Positions 34,385 through 43,169 of a DNA stretch of 64,000 nucleotides are shown one piece after another. The DNA is from Burkholderia sp. BCC0322 (GTDB lineage Bacteria; Pseudomonadota; Gammaproteobacteria; Burkholderiales; Burkholderiaceae), in assembly GCF_902833045.1 (NCBI RefSeq), contig NZ_CADFDU010000009.1:1-64000 (forward strand), read 5' to 3'. The notes beneath the pieces were generated by a model. It saw only the letters and a program-made list of their open reading frames with translations. It ran no database searches and had not been told where the DNA came from. A program made the position numbers and the translations under genes. The first letter of the stretch is position 1; every line of letters begins with the position of its first letter.

Positions 34385-34774
34385 ATGGAACGACACGAAC
34401 TGATCGAGGCGGCGAAGGCGGCGCGCGAACGCGCGTACGCGCCGTATTCGCGCTTCAAGGTCGGCGCGGCGCTACAGGCGCGCGACGGGACGGTTTTTCA
34501 CGGCTGCAATGTCGAGAACGCATCCTACGGGCTCTGCAATTGCGCGGAACGTACGGCGATGTTTTCTGCCATCGCCGCCGGTTATCGTCCGGGGGATTTC
34601 GCGCGGCTCGCGGTCGTCGGCGACACGGATGGCCCGATCGCGCCGTGCGGCGCGTGCCGCCAGGTGATCATCGAGATCGGCACGCCCGACATCGAAGTGA
34701 TCCTGGCCAACCTGAAAGGCGCCGTCGAAGTTACGACGGCCCACGCATTGCTGCCGGGCGCGTTCCGGTTGTAA
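34385..34774 (+). CDS. cdd: Cytidine deaminase
   Basis: 129 aa, the size of small tetrameric cytidine deaminases such as that of Bacillus subtilis. Zinc ligands Cys53 (NCAERTA) with catalytic Glu55, Cys88 and Cys91 (PCGACRQ). It converts cytidine/deoxycytidine to uridine/deoxyuridine. Last gene of the nucleoside operon; converges with the Rieske oxygenase gene, 18 bases apart. Confidence 0.95.
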   Translation: MERHELIEAAKAARERAYAPYSRFKVGAALQARDGTVFHGCNVENASYGLCNCAERTAMFSAIAAGYRPGDFARLAVVGDTDGPIAPCGACRQVIIEIGTPDIEVILANLKGAVEVTTAHALLPGAFRL

Positions 34775-34792
34775 CGGCGCGCGCGATTCACG

Positions 34793-35908
34793 TCACGCGC
34801 CGTCGCGTGCGTCGCGGATCGGGATCACCGTGCGTGCGCCGCACTGGCGCAGCAGGTCGCGCAACTCGTTGATGACCGGGAACACCTCGTGGTTCCAGTC
34901 GGCGCCTTGGGCGTCGTGCGCTTCCTGCTCGCGCTCGACGATCCAGCGATCCTCGCGGAAGATCCGCTCGGTGAACCAGACGAGCAGCGGCCACGCAAGA
35001 TCGAGCGCGAACGGGATGCCGGGCTTGTGGATCGACAGCAGTCCGAACGTGCGGTTGGTGCGCTGCTCGGCGTCGAGCGGCACATAGACGATCCACAGAT
35101 CCATCACGAGCGTGCCTTCGCTCGAGCGGATCTGCAGCGTCTGGTACGGATAGGCGGTGCGCACCGTCATCACGCTCTTGTCGGACTGGTCGGCCGGCTT
35201 CTTGCTGGCGCCGAACACGAGCGCCTCGCCAACCGGCTGCTTGCCTTCCATCCGCGCGAACGTGTAGTCGACCTCGACCCAGTCGTCGCCGCGCCGCCGG
35301 CCCAACGAGCGCGCGCGCATCTGCCCCATCTGCTTGCGGTGCAGGAACTGATGGTTCATGTCCATCAGGTTCTCGTGCATGAACGAGTAATGGCACTTGA
35401 CCTCGCGGCCGAAACGGCGCGTCTTGTATGCGCGGTCGTCCGCCGATTCGAGCGCGGGGAACGGCCGCGTGTCGGCGAGCGTCGCATCCCCCGGGAACAC
35501 GAAGATCAGCCCGTGCGCTTCGCGGCACGGATACGCGCGCACGCCGTTGGGCAGGCGCTCGCGGCCGAGATACGGCACGTCGACGCAGCGGCCGCTGTCG
35601 CACGCGTAGGTCCAGCCGTGATAACAGCAGCGCAGCGTCTCGCCGCTCACGACGCCCGCGTGCAGCGGCACCTGGCGGTGCGCGCAACGATCCTCGAGCG
35701 CGTACACGGCGCCGGATTCGGTGCGCACGAGCACGATCGGTTCGCCGGCGAAGCGCACGCCGAGCGTCTTGCCGCGTTTCAGCTCGCGCGACCACGCGAG
35801 CGGGTACCAGTGATCGGGATGAATCGGCACGCGGCGCAGGTCGCGCACGGCCGCGCCGGAAGAGGGTTCTCCAAGGGTGCCGCTGTCAGGGAAGGGCACT
35901 GCGCGCAT
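34793..35908 (-). CDS. Rieske-type ring-hydroxylating oxygenase, alpha subunit
   Basis: 371 aa from MRAVPFPDSG (GGAG 9 bases upstream). Rieske 2Fe-2S ligands Cys75, His77, Cys94 and His97 (CAHRQVPLH ... CCYHGW). The mononuclear iron site is NLMDMNHQFLH, giving the expected Asp and two His. Such enzymes add dioxygen or demethylate aromatic or N-methyl compounds and need a reductase; no reductase or ferredoxin gene is adjacent. It stands alone between the nucleoside operon and the Msr operon. Substrate unknown. Confidence 0.88.
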   Translation of the reverse strand: MRAVPFPDSGTLGEPSSGAAVRDLRRVPIHPDHWYPLAWSRELKRGKTLGVRFAGEPIVLVRTESGAVYALEDRCAHRQVPLHAGVVSGETLRCCYHGWTYACDSGRCVDVPYLGRERLPNGVRAYPCREAHGLIFVFPGDATLADTRPFPALESADDRAYKTRRFGREVKCHYSFMHENLMDMNHQFLHRKQMGQMRARSLGRRRGDDWVEVDYTFARMEGKQPVGEALVFGASKKPADQSDKSVMTVRTAYPYQTLQIRSSEGTLVMDLWIVYVPLDAEQRTNRTFGLLSIHKPGIPFALDLAWPLLVWFTERIFREDRWIVEREQEAHDAQGADWNHEVFPVINELRDLLRQCGARTVIPIRDARDGA

Positions 35909-36146
35909 GCGTGACGTCTCCAGGCTGGACTGGGATTCCGGGCGCCGCACGACACGGCGGGGATCTGGAGAAGTCTACGCGAAGTTGCCTGTCTCGGCGG
36001 ACGCGATGCGGGTTTGCCCCGTCACGGCGGTCGCGGTTTCGTTGATGCAGCGCAAACCGGCTCGAAGGCGGCGTGCGCCGGCCGTGCGTGGCCGCACGTG
36101 CCCCGGCCGCGCGGCGGGTATCACCCGTCACGCGGCCGCTTGCGGG

Positions 36147-36890
36147 TCACGAGCCCGTATCGCGCCACAGTACCGGGTCGGTGCGGTACAGCGCCGGAAA
36201 GTGCTGCTTCAGCCCGGTGATCTTCGGCATGTCGTTGTACGCGATGTACGGCGCGTCGGGGTGCAGTTCGAGGTAGTTCTGGTGATAGGCCTCGGCCGGG
36301 TAGAACCCCTTGTAGTCCTCGACGCGCGTGACGACGGGCGCCGGAAACACGTGCGCGGTGCCGAGCTGCGCGATGTACGCGGTCGCGACCGCGCGTTGCT
36401 GCGCGGTGGTCGGGAAGATCGCCGAGCGGTATTGCGACCCTTCGTCGGGGCCCTGCCGGTTGAGCTCGGTCGGATCGTGCGCGACCGAGAAGAACACCTG
36501 CAGCAGCCGGCCGTACGTGACCCGGGTCGGGTCGTAGACGATGCGAACCGATTCCGCGTGCCCGGTCAGCCCCGAGCCGACGAGCGCGTAGTGCGCGGTT
36601 TCGGATGCGCCGCCCGCATAGCCGGCCGTGACCTGCTTCACGCCCTTCACGTGCTCGAACACGCCCTGCACGCCCCAGAAGCAGCCGCCGGCGAACACGG
36701 CCGTCTCGTCGTGCGATGCGCCGGGCGTTTCGTCGAGCGCCGGTGCGGGCACGGTGCGCATCGGCTCGGCGGACTGGACGATGCGCTGGTAGCCGAACAC
36801 GGCGGCGGCCGCGACGGCGATGGCGCCGATGCGGCGCAGCATCGCCGTGCGTCGTTGCGGCGCGGGACCGCGGGGGGAGATGGTGTTCAC
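36147..36890 (-). CDS. msrA: Peptide-methionine (S)-S-oxide reductase, exported
   Basis: 247 aa. Catalytic Cys70 in AGGCFWGVQGVFEHVKGV; GYAGGASE and YDPTRVTYGRLLQVFFSVAHDPTELNRQGPDEGSQYRS are the usual MsrA core. A hydrophobic N-terminal segment (about 18-35, IGAIAVAAAAVFGYQ) would anchor or export it. It reduces S-sulfoxides of methionine in envelope proteins. Third gene of an operon with msrB and dipZ, so electrons probably come from the DipZ thioredoxin-like domain. Confidence 0.95.
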   Translation of the reverse strand: MNTISPRGPAPQRRTAMLRRIGAIAVAAAAVFGYQRIVQSAEPMRTVPAPALDETPGASHDETAVFAGGCFWGVQGVFEHVKGVKQVTAGYAGGASETAHYALVGSGLTGHAESVRIVYDPTRVTYGRLLQVFFSVAHDPTELNRQGPDEGSQYRSAIFPTTAQQRAVATAYIAQLGTAHVFPAPVVTRVEDYKGFYPAEAYHQNYLELHPDAPYIAYNDMPKITGLKQHFPALYRTDPVLWRDTGS

Positions 36891-36975
36891 GGTGTGCTCC
36901 TTCGGAAGGCGGTATGGAAAACGGGTAGCCAGGAGGCGGCACCGGTGCGCCGCGTCCAGCCGGGATCAGCCTGGA

Positions 36976-38838
36976 TCAGCCGAACGTGAACGCATACGCA
37001 TTCACGCCGGGATCGAGAAACTCGACCGCGAATGTGCGGTCGGCGATCGCGCCGGGCTGCCGGACCAGCTGGTACAGGCGCTGCCCGGTCACGGTGCCGT
37101 AGCCTTGCGCATCGACGTCGGTGCCATGGGCGGCACCGGGCGCCGTGCCGTCGATCGTTACGCGAAAGCGCACGGGCTGGCCGTTCGCGCCCGGGCCGAG
37201 CACGAGGTGCAGGTCGCGGGCGTGGAAGCGGTAGACGATCCGTCCCGACGGCGCGTCGAGCGACGCGCGTTCCGCGCCGACCCGCCACGTGCCGGCGAGG
37301 CCCCAGTCGTTGAGGTCGGGGTGCGCGGGCGCGTCGTAGCGGTGCGCCGCATCGCGCACGACGCCGCCCGGCGACGTGAAGCTCTCCGCACGTGCGTAGC
37401 CGACATAGGTTTCGGGCGAACGGACGTCCGCGGCATCGGCTGCCGCGAGCACACCCGTCGTGGGTGCGGCGGCGAGCCCGAGCGGCACGTTCAGCGCTTC
37501 CGGATGGCCGGCCTCGGCGAGCAGCGACTGGATCGCGCGCTCGGATTGCGCGTATTCGCCTTCGCCGAAGTGGTGATGGCGGATCCGGCCTTGCGCATCG
37601 ATGAAATAGTGCGCGGGCCAGTATTCGTTGCCGAACGCGCGCCAGATCGAATAGCCGTTGTCGATCGCGACCGGGTAGTCGATACCGAGGTCATGCACGG
37701 CCTTTTTCACGTTGCCGATGTCGCGCTCGAACGCGAACTCCGGCGCGTGCACGCCGATCACGACGAGCCCGTACGGCGCGTACTTGCGTGCCCATGCGGC
37801 CGTGTACGGCAGCGTGCGCAGGCAGTTGATGCACGAGTAGGTCCAGAAATCGACCAGCACGACCTTGCCGCGCAGGCCGGCCGCCGTCAGCGGCGGCGAG
37901 TTCAGCCACTGCACCGCGCCGTCGAGCGAGGGCAGCGTGCCTTCGACGGGCAGCGCGGCAGGTGTCGCGGCGGCCGTGCGCATCATCGCGCCGCCGGCCA
38001 TTGCGCCGCCACCGGCCTGCGCGCCATCGGCAACCGCGGCCATCATCGCGCCGCCGCTTGCGTGGCCGGCGGCATCGCCCGTCGCGGCCATCGCCGCGGG
38101 TGCGCCGTTCGAACGCCCGCCGAGCCGGTCGACGAGTTTCGTCTCGAGCCCGCCGGTGGTCACGGTCGACAACTGCGCGAGCGCGCCCGTATCGAGGCCC
38201 AGCGCGATCGCGCCGACGCCGGCCAGCAGCGCCACGCCGATCCCGCGCTTGATCCATTCGCCGGCGCCGAGCGAGCGCTTCATCGCAGCGAACACCTTGC
38301 CGCCGATCACGAGTGCGACGCCGAGCGACGTCGCCGCGCCGGCCGCGTACGCGACCAGCAGCAGCGTCGTGCCGACACTTGCGCCTCGCAGCGCGGCGCC
38401 GGTCAGCACGAGCCCGAGGATCGGGCCTGCGCACGGCGCCCACAGCAGGCCGGTCGCGACGCCGAGCAGCAGCGACGACGCGGGGCCGGCCGGGCGGCCA
38501 TCGCGTTGCGCGAAGCCGGTGAGACGGTTGCCGGCGGCGACGAGCGGGCGGGTCAGGTGCTCCGCGAGGCGCGGCATCAGCAGGGTCAGGCCGAAGAACG
38601 CGAGCAGCACGATGGCGACCCAGCGTCCGGCCTGGTTCGCCTGCGCGACCCAGCCGCCGCCGACGGCGGCGAGCGTCGCGACGACGGCGAACGTGAGCGC
38701 CATACCGGCGAGCAGCGGCAGGCCGGTGCGTACGAACGGCTGGTCGGCGCGCGCGAACACGAACGGCAGCACGGGCAGGATGCACGGGCTCAGGATCGTG
38801 AGCACGCCGCCGAGGTAGGCAAGGACGATGAGCAGCAT
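36976..38838 (-). CDS. dipZ: DipZ-type thiol-disulfide transporter with thioredoxin-like domain
   Basis: 620 aa. Residues 1-220 are a CcdA-like membrane domain with the paired cysteines Cys19 (SPCILP) and Cys136 (APCAGP). A linker at about 245-295 is rich in Ala, Gly and Met (six Met between 250 and 286). Then a periplasmic thioredoxin-like domain with CINC (Cys336/Cys339) and a C-terminal beta-rich domain (about 480-620). It carries reducing power from cytoplasmic thioredoxin across the membrane. Lies between msrB and msrA in one operon, implying it feeds both. Confidence 0.92.
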   Translation of the reverse strand: MLLIVLAYLGGVLTILSPCILPVLPFVFARADQPFVRTGLPLLAGMALTFAVVATLAAVGGGWVAQANQAGRWVAIVLLAFFGLTLLMPRLAEHLTRPLVAAGNRLTGFAQRDGRPAGPASSLLLGVATGLLWAPCAGPILGLVLTGAALRGASVGTTLLLVAYAAGAATSLGVALVIGGKVFAAMKRSLGAGEWIKRGIGVALLAGVGAIALGLDTGALAQLSTVTTGGLETKLVDRLGGRSNGAPAAMAATGDAAGHASGGAMMAAVADGAQAGGGAMAGGAMMRTAAATPAALPVEGTLPSLDGAVQWLNSPPLTAAGLRGKVVLVDFWTYSCINCLRTLPYTAAWARKYAPYGLVVIGVHAPEFAFERDIGNVKKAVHDLGIDYPVAIDNGYSIWRAFGNEYWPAHYFIDAQGRIRHHHFGEGEYAQSERAIQSLLAEAGHPEALNVPLGLAAAPTTGVLAAADAADVRSPETYVGYARAESFTSPGGVVRDAAHRYDAPAHPDLNDWGLAGTWRVGAERASLDAPSGRIVYRFHARDLHLVLGPGANGQPVRFRVTIDGTAPGAAHGTDVDAQGYGTVTGQRLYQLVRQPGAIADRTFAVEFLDPGVNAYAFTFG

Positions 38839-38875
38839 GGTGCGTTCTCCAGTCGGTCGGGAGTTCGGGGCCGGA

Positions 38876-39406
38876 TCAGGCGGCGGCAGGGTGGAAGGTG
38901 AGCGCGAGGCCGTTCATGCAGTAGCGCAGGCCGGTCGGTTGCGGACCGTCGTCGAACACGTGGCCGAGATGGCCGCCGCAGCGGCGGCAGTGCACTTCGG
39001 TGCGGATCATCCCGAACGACGTGTCGGTATGGGTGGCGACCGCGTGGTCGAGCGGCTTCCAGAAGCTCGGCCAGCCCGTATGGCTGTCGAACTTGGTGGC
39101 CGACGAGAACAGCGCGAGGTTGCAGCCGGCGCACGCGAACGTGCCTTGCCGGTGCTCGTCGTTCAGCGGGCTGGTGTACGGCCGCTCGGTGCCGGCTTCG
39201 CGCAGGATCGTGTACTGGGCGGGCGTGAGCCGGCGATGCCATTCGGCGTCGCTGAGGGTGACTTCAAAAGGGGCGGCCGTCTGCGGGGTGACCGGCGGCG
39301 CGGCGAACGCGCGGCCGACCAGCGCGCGGCGGCCGGCGGACGACAGGGTCGCGAGCACGGCGAGGCCGGTAGCGCCGGCGAACAGCAGATGTCTGCGGGT
39401 GGGCAT
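38876..39406 (-). CDS. msrB: Peptide-methionine (R)-S-oxide reductase, exported (Tat-type signal)
   Basis: 176 aa. The N-terminus [21 protein letters not shown] is a twin-arginine-like signal, so the protein is exported. Zinc cysteines Cys92/Cys95 (CAGC) and Cys140/Cys143 (CRRC); catalytic Cys163 in GLRYCMN; HTGWPSF and [10 protein letters not shown] conserved. It reduces R-sulfoxides, complementing MsrA. First gene of the operon msrB-dipZ-msrA (37 and 85 bases between genes). Confidence 0.95.
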   Translation of the reverse strand: MPTRRHLLFAGATGLAVLATLSSAGRRALVGRAFAAPPVTPQTAAPFEVTLSDAEWHRRLTPAQYTILREAGTERPYTSPLNDEHRQGTFACAGCNLALFSSATKFDSHTGWPSFWKPLDHAVATHTDTSFGMIRTEVHCRRCGGHLGHVFDDGPQPTGLRYCMNGLALTFHPAAA

Positions 39407-39943
39407 GATGGGCTCCTGGCAGCAGGTCCTGAAAACATGCGCCTATCGTAGTTAGCGGCCGGTGTCGAAGTCCTCACGGAAAGTTAAATGAATTGTGAAG
39501 GTTGGGGGGCTGTCGAGGTGCGTCGGAATCCGTCGCAGCGCCGACCGGCAAGGGGCTTCAAACGGATGAGCCGCGGATTTCTACCGAGTACCTGTTCGCA
39601 CCGCGATTTTTAGTGTTCGTCGAGTGGCGCGGCGAATCCGGATTTTGGGTTGCCGATCAAATGCGGTGACGTGGGACAGCCGGGGGCGACTGCAGCCGAC
39701 GGCTCCCGGCCATTTCAGCCGTTCGCTCCCGCCCCCGTATGGACACTCAAATGTCCGCGCCAGGCATGGCTGCGGCCCCTCATACATCTGGCTGATCAGC
39801 CGCAAGTAAGCCGGCACGATATCGACGCCCGCAGGCGCTTCGCATTGCCGGGCACCTGCGCAGCAGCCTGGCGATGCGCGGCTCGCAATGCCGCTGCCGG
39901 CTCCGGCGTGACTTTCCTCGAGGTACTGGCGAACCAGAAAAAC
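39407..39943. other. Gene-free region between msrB and the NmrA-like operon
   Basis: No supportable coding sequence. Contains a patch at 39683-39702 (ggggcgactgcagccgac...) that recurs at 47650-47669 with 18 of 20 bases the same. Confidence 0.5.
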
Positions 39944-39972
39944 TTGACAATGAGAGCATATGCTCCTAACCT
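39944..39972 (+). promoter_or_regulatory. Candidate promoter of the NmrA-like operon
   Basis: Perfect -35 TTGACA (39944-39949), 17-base spacer, weak -10 TAACCT (39967-39972). The first operator palindrome lies in the spacer. Confidence 0.55.
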
Positions 39973-39998
39973 TCGTGTCAAGGGAGCATATGCTCTCA
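39951..39998. promoter_or_regulatory. Twin palindromic operator
   Basis: TGAGAGCATATGCTC (39951-39965) and its exact reverse complement GAGCATATGCTCTCA (39984-39998) flank an 18-base gap. Each copy holds the 12-bp perfect palindrome GAGCATATGCTC, and the two palindromes are 30 bases apart (about three helical turns). One copy is in the promoter spacer, the other just past the start site: a classic repressor arrangement. The MarR protein at the end of the operon is the obvious candidate. Confidence 0.75.
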
Positions 39999-40019
39999 TT
40001 TTTCGAAAGGAGCGAAGCG

Positions 40020-40901
40020 ATGAACGAGCCTGAAATTCTTGTGAGCGGTGCAACCGGACGCACCGGAGGTATTGCCATTGACGAACTGCTCAAGATGCAC
40101 AAGCGCGTGCGGGCCTATGTGCGCACGGATGATGATCGGGCGGCAGCCCTGAGGCAGCGCGGTGTCGATGTCGCGGTCGGGGACTTCACCGACATCGACG
40201 ACATTCGGGCAGCGATGGAAGGCATCCGATCGGCGTATTTCCTTCATCCGATCGCGCCGGGGATCATCGGGGCCGCGGCCTATTTCGCGCAGGCAGCAAA
40301 GGAAGCGGGCGTCACGGCGATCGTCAACATGTCGCAGATTTCCGCGCGCCGGGCGTCGCTGAGCCACGCGGCACAGGATCACTGGGTCTCCGAGCAGGTG
40401 TTCGATTGGTCGGGTGTCGCGACGACGCATTTGCGCCCGACCTTCTTTGCCGATTGGCTCGTCTATCCACATTTTGCGCGGGAGATTTGGGCCACGAAGA
40501 AGATCGAATTTCCGTTTGGCGACGGCCGTCACGCGCCCATCGCCAGCGACGATCAGGGGCGCGTGATCGCCCGCATCCTCGCCAACCCCGAAGGCCACGA
40601 GGGCAAGACCTACACGCTCCACGGCCCCGTCGAGATGAACCACGTCGAGATCGCAGACGCGATGAGCGAGGTGCTCGGCGCCCGGATCGAATATGCGCCG
40701 ACTTCCATCGAGGAATTCCGAATCAAGATGGAAACCCTTTACAAGTTTCCGCCGTTCCTCACGCAGCATCTGGTCGAAGTCGCGCAGAACTACCGCGACG
40801 GCATCTTCTCGGGCACCAACGATGCCGTCGAGAAGATCACCGGAACGCCGGCGCTGTCGGTCCAGCAGTTCGTCGAGAAATATCGGGCCGCGTTCGTGTG
40901 A
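40020..40901 (+). CDS. NmrA-like NAD(P)-binding oxidoreductase (atypical SDR)
   Basis: 293 aa. Rossmann motif VSGATGRTGGIAIDELLK at the N-terminus (GxxGxxG), followed by VRAYVRTDDDRAAALRQRGVDVAVGDFTD, typical of NmrA/QOR2-type proteins that sense or reduce quinones. No Tyr-x-x-x-Lys of classical SDRs. A strong AAAGGAG site precedes the ATG at 40020. First gene of a unit with a small NTF2-like protein, an SDR and a MarR regulator. Confidence 0.85.
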   Translation: MNEPEILVSGATGRTGGIAIDELLKMHKRVRAYVRTDDDRAAALRQRGVDVAVGDFTDIDDIRAAMEGIRSAYFLHPIAPGIIGAAAYFAQAAKEAGVTAIVNMSQISARRASLSHAAQDHWVSEQVFDWSGVATTHLRPTFFADWLVYPHFAREIWATKKIEFPFGDGRHAPIASDDQGRVIARILANPEGHEGKTYTLHGPVEMNHVEIADAMSEVLGARIEYAPTSIEEFRIKMETLYKFPPFLTQHLVEVAQNYRDGIFSGTNDAVEKITGTPALSVQQFVEKYRAAFV

Positions 40902-40934
40902 ACGCGTCGTTGAAACGAACCGGGAGGTTTGAAA

Positions 40935-41309
40935 ATGTCACTCACTCAAGATGAGCGTCACCCGTTTCTCGATGATCTGACGGCCGACGCCGAGCTGGTC
41001 AGCTCGGTGTTGCGCGCGCCCGTCATCGGGCGCGACGAAATCCGGCTCGCCGTCGACGCCGTCGGGACTTTTTATGTCTCGCAGACGCCTACGTTTGTTC
41101 AAGCTGTCGGCACGCGGCTTTTTCTCGAATACGAGGCCGTTCTGACGAGCGGCGAAACGTTGAGCGCGGTCGTGGTCGTCGATCGCAATGCCGATGGCTC
41201 GGTGCCGCGCGTCAGCGTGCGGATGAGCCCGCTTGGCGCCGTACTGACTCTCGCGACCCATCTGCGGGAGTCGCTTTCGAAGCAGTTGCCGGACCACGTC
41301 TTTCTTTGA
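40935..41309 (+). CDS. Small hypothetical protein, possibly NTF2-like
   Basis: 124 aa, cytoplasmic. An alpha-plus-beta pattern (PFLDDLTADAELVSSVLRAPVIGRDEIRLAVDAVGTFY, then FLEYEAVLTSGETLSAVVVVDRNADGSV and a C-terminal helix) recalls polyketide-cyclase/NTF2-like proteins, but no catalytic residues can be named. GGGAGG lies 9 bases before the ATG. It lies 33 bases after the NmrA-like gene. Confidence 0.65.
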   Translation: MSLTQDERHPFLDDLTADAELVSSVLRAPVIGRDEIRLAVDAVGTFYVSQTPTFVQAVGTRLFLEYEAVLTSGETLSAVVVVDRNADGSVPRVSVRMSPLGAVLTLATHLRESLSKQLPDHVFL

Positions 41310-41382
41310 GCCAGCCACCCGCGCGCTCGTGGGTGGCGTCGACACCGCCCCCGGCACGCGGCTTTTGAAAAAGGAGCTTGTC

Positions 41383-42096
41383 ATGGATATCAAGAACGCC
41401 ACCGTCTTCATCACCGGTGCCAATCGCGGCCTGGGCCTCGCTTTTGCACGCGAGGCGCTTCGGCGCGGGGCGGCGAAAGTGTACGCGGGTATGCGCAACA
41501 CGAGCGGTTTCGACGAGCCGGGCCTCGTGCCGGTCAGGATCGATGTCACGGATCCGGCGTCGATCGCCGAGGCCGCGAAACGGGCGGCCGACACGACGCT
41601 GCTGATCAACAACGCAGGCATTGCCGCGCTGATCGACGGGCCCCTCGCGGCCGACGTCGAAGCGCAATCCACCCGCATGTTCGATACCAACTACTACGGC
41701 GTGGTGCGCGTCACACAGGCCTTCGAACAGATATTGGCGGCCCAGCGGCACGCCGCCATCATCAACGTGCTTTCCGACATCGTGTGGCTTCCGAGGCCCA
41801 TTCTGACGCCCTATGCCGCGTCGAAAGCCGCCGCCTGGAGCTACACGAACCAGCTTCGCTTTCACCTGCGCGAGCGTGGCATCCAGGTTCTCGGCCTGCA
41901 CGTCGGGTTCGTGGATACCGATCTGACCAACGGCATCGACGTGCCTAAAGCCAGTCCCGTGGACGTCGTGCGACAGACCTACGACGCGCTTGCCGCCGGC
42001 AAGAGCGAGGTCATGGCCGACGAGGGGACAGCGGTGCTGAAGCGCACGCTCGCGGCCGAGATACCCGGCTACATCACGCCGCCGGCAGGGCTTTGA
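41383..42096 (+). CDS. SDR-family oxidoreductase
   Basis: 237 aa. TGANRGLG cofactor motif (11-18), LINNAGIA (about 74-81), Ser131, Tyr144 and Lys148 (YAASK). Arg38 in GMRNTSG suggests NADP preference. An AAGGAG site precedes the ATG. Substrate unknown. Third gene of the operon behind the twin palindrome. Confidence 0.87.
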   Translation: MDIKNATVFITGANRGLGLAFAREALRRGAAKVYAGMRNTSGFDEPGLVPVRIDVTDPASIAEAAKRAADTTLLINNAGIAALIDGPLAADVEAQSTRMFDTNYYGVVRVTQAFEQILAAQRHAAIINVLSDIVWLPRPILTPYAASKAAAWSYTNQLRFHLRERGIQVLGLHVGFVDTDLTNGIDVPKASPVDVVRQTYDALAAGKSEVMADEGTAVLKRTLAAEIPGYITPPAGL

Positions 42097-42256
42097 ACAC
42101 CGCAGTCGACACGGGCCGGATTCGGCGGCGCGCCACGCGGTGCGCAGGTCGTACGCCGGCCCTGTCGCTCCCGGCTATCATTGACAGCTACCACCGAACC
42201 TCCGCGCGACACGCGCGTAGCGTTCGCGCAATGAACCGAAATCAGGAGTGCAACCG

Positions 42257-42718
42257 ATGTTGCCCGTTAACCAGCCGCTCGGAATCGATCAATGCAACTG
42301 CTTCACCGTCAGGAAGGCGAGCAGGCAGATCACCCGACTCTACGATAGCCATCTCGAGCCCTCGGGGCTGCGCATCACGCAATTCCTTACCCTGGCCGCC
42401 CTGTGCGAAGTGGGAAGTACCCCGGTCAACGCCCTTGCCGAACGGCTCGATATCGAACGAACGGCGATGGGGAAGATGGTGGGCTTCCTGGAGCGCGACG
42501 GCTTCGTCACGATCAAGCCGTCGCCCACCGACGGCCGAAGCCGCCTTGTCGAACTCACCGAGGAGGGGCGGCGCCTGCACGAACGGGCGGCCGCTCTCTG
42601 GCAGGAAGCGCAACGGGCGTTCGAGCAACTGAACGGCGTAGACAATGTGACGGCGTTGCGGAAGGGGTTGAAAGGCGTGGTCGTCGGCGACGTGCCGATG
42701 GGTTCGTCGGTCGACTAA
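42257..42718 (+). CDS. MarR-family regulator with N-terminal Cys pair
   Basis: 153 aa from MLPVNQPLG (AGGAG 8 bases upstream). Winged helix: TPVNALAERLDIERTAMGKMVGFLERDGFVTIKPSPTDGRSRLVELTEEG, standard MarR. Cys13 and Cys15 (DQCNCFTVRKAS) sit where redox-sensing OhrR-type MarR proteins keep their reactive cysteine, so thiol sensing is plausible. It is 160 bases after the SDR gene and probably represses this operon through the palindromes at 39951-39998. Confidence 0.85.
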   Translation: MLPVNQPLGIDQCNCFTVRKASRQITRLYDSHLEPSGLRITQFLTLAALCEVGSTPVNALAERLDIERTAMGKMVGFLERDGFVTIKPSPTDGRSRLVELTEEGRRLHERAAALWQEAQRAFEQLNGVDNVTALRKGLKGVVVGDVPMGSSVD

Positions 42719-43169
42719 GCCATCCGATGCATGGCGACAACAACATGATGCGTGACACCGGTCCTCCTTCGAGGAAGGGCTACGTTTCACGACCTGGAGT
42801 TCTTCTCAGCTGTCCGAGTGGTAGCGATGCAGGACCGTAGTGCGGTACGACGCGGGAGTCGTTCTGCAGTCCGACCCGCAACATCTTGAGGTCGGATTCG
42901 GGGGAGGCTCACAGACAAGCCGCCCGATGCCGCGGGGTTTCCGGTTGCCGAGATTTCGCAAGACGATTTCGAGAGCATGGCCCACTCATGCTGGCGCGAA
43001 TCGCCCACCCGAGAGGGCGTGCGCTCGAGGTTGACTGGCGCTCGGGCTTCGACCTCGAAACCGAGATGATCCCTCCCGTCCCGAACGGGAAACGATTGAT
43101 CGGGTTTGACGGCGCTCTGATCGGCAACGATCAAGACCTACCGCCCCACAACGCCATTCAACGCCGGCG
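42719..43169. other. Gene-free region between MarR and TetR genes
   Basis: 451 bases between convergent genes. A stretch at about 42985-43090 reads like a fragment of a small DUF2442-type protein in one frame but without a credible start or fold, so no gene is called. No repeats or terminator hairpin found. Confidence 0.45.

Noticed and set aside
42840-43090. DUF2442-like fragment
   Set aside because: Only a few residues resemble the family; no start, no complete fold, frame broken.
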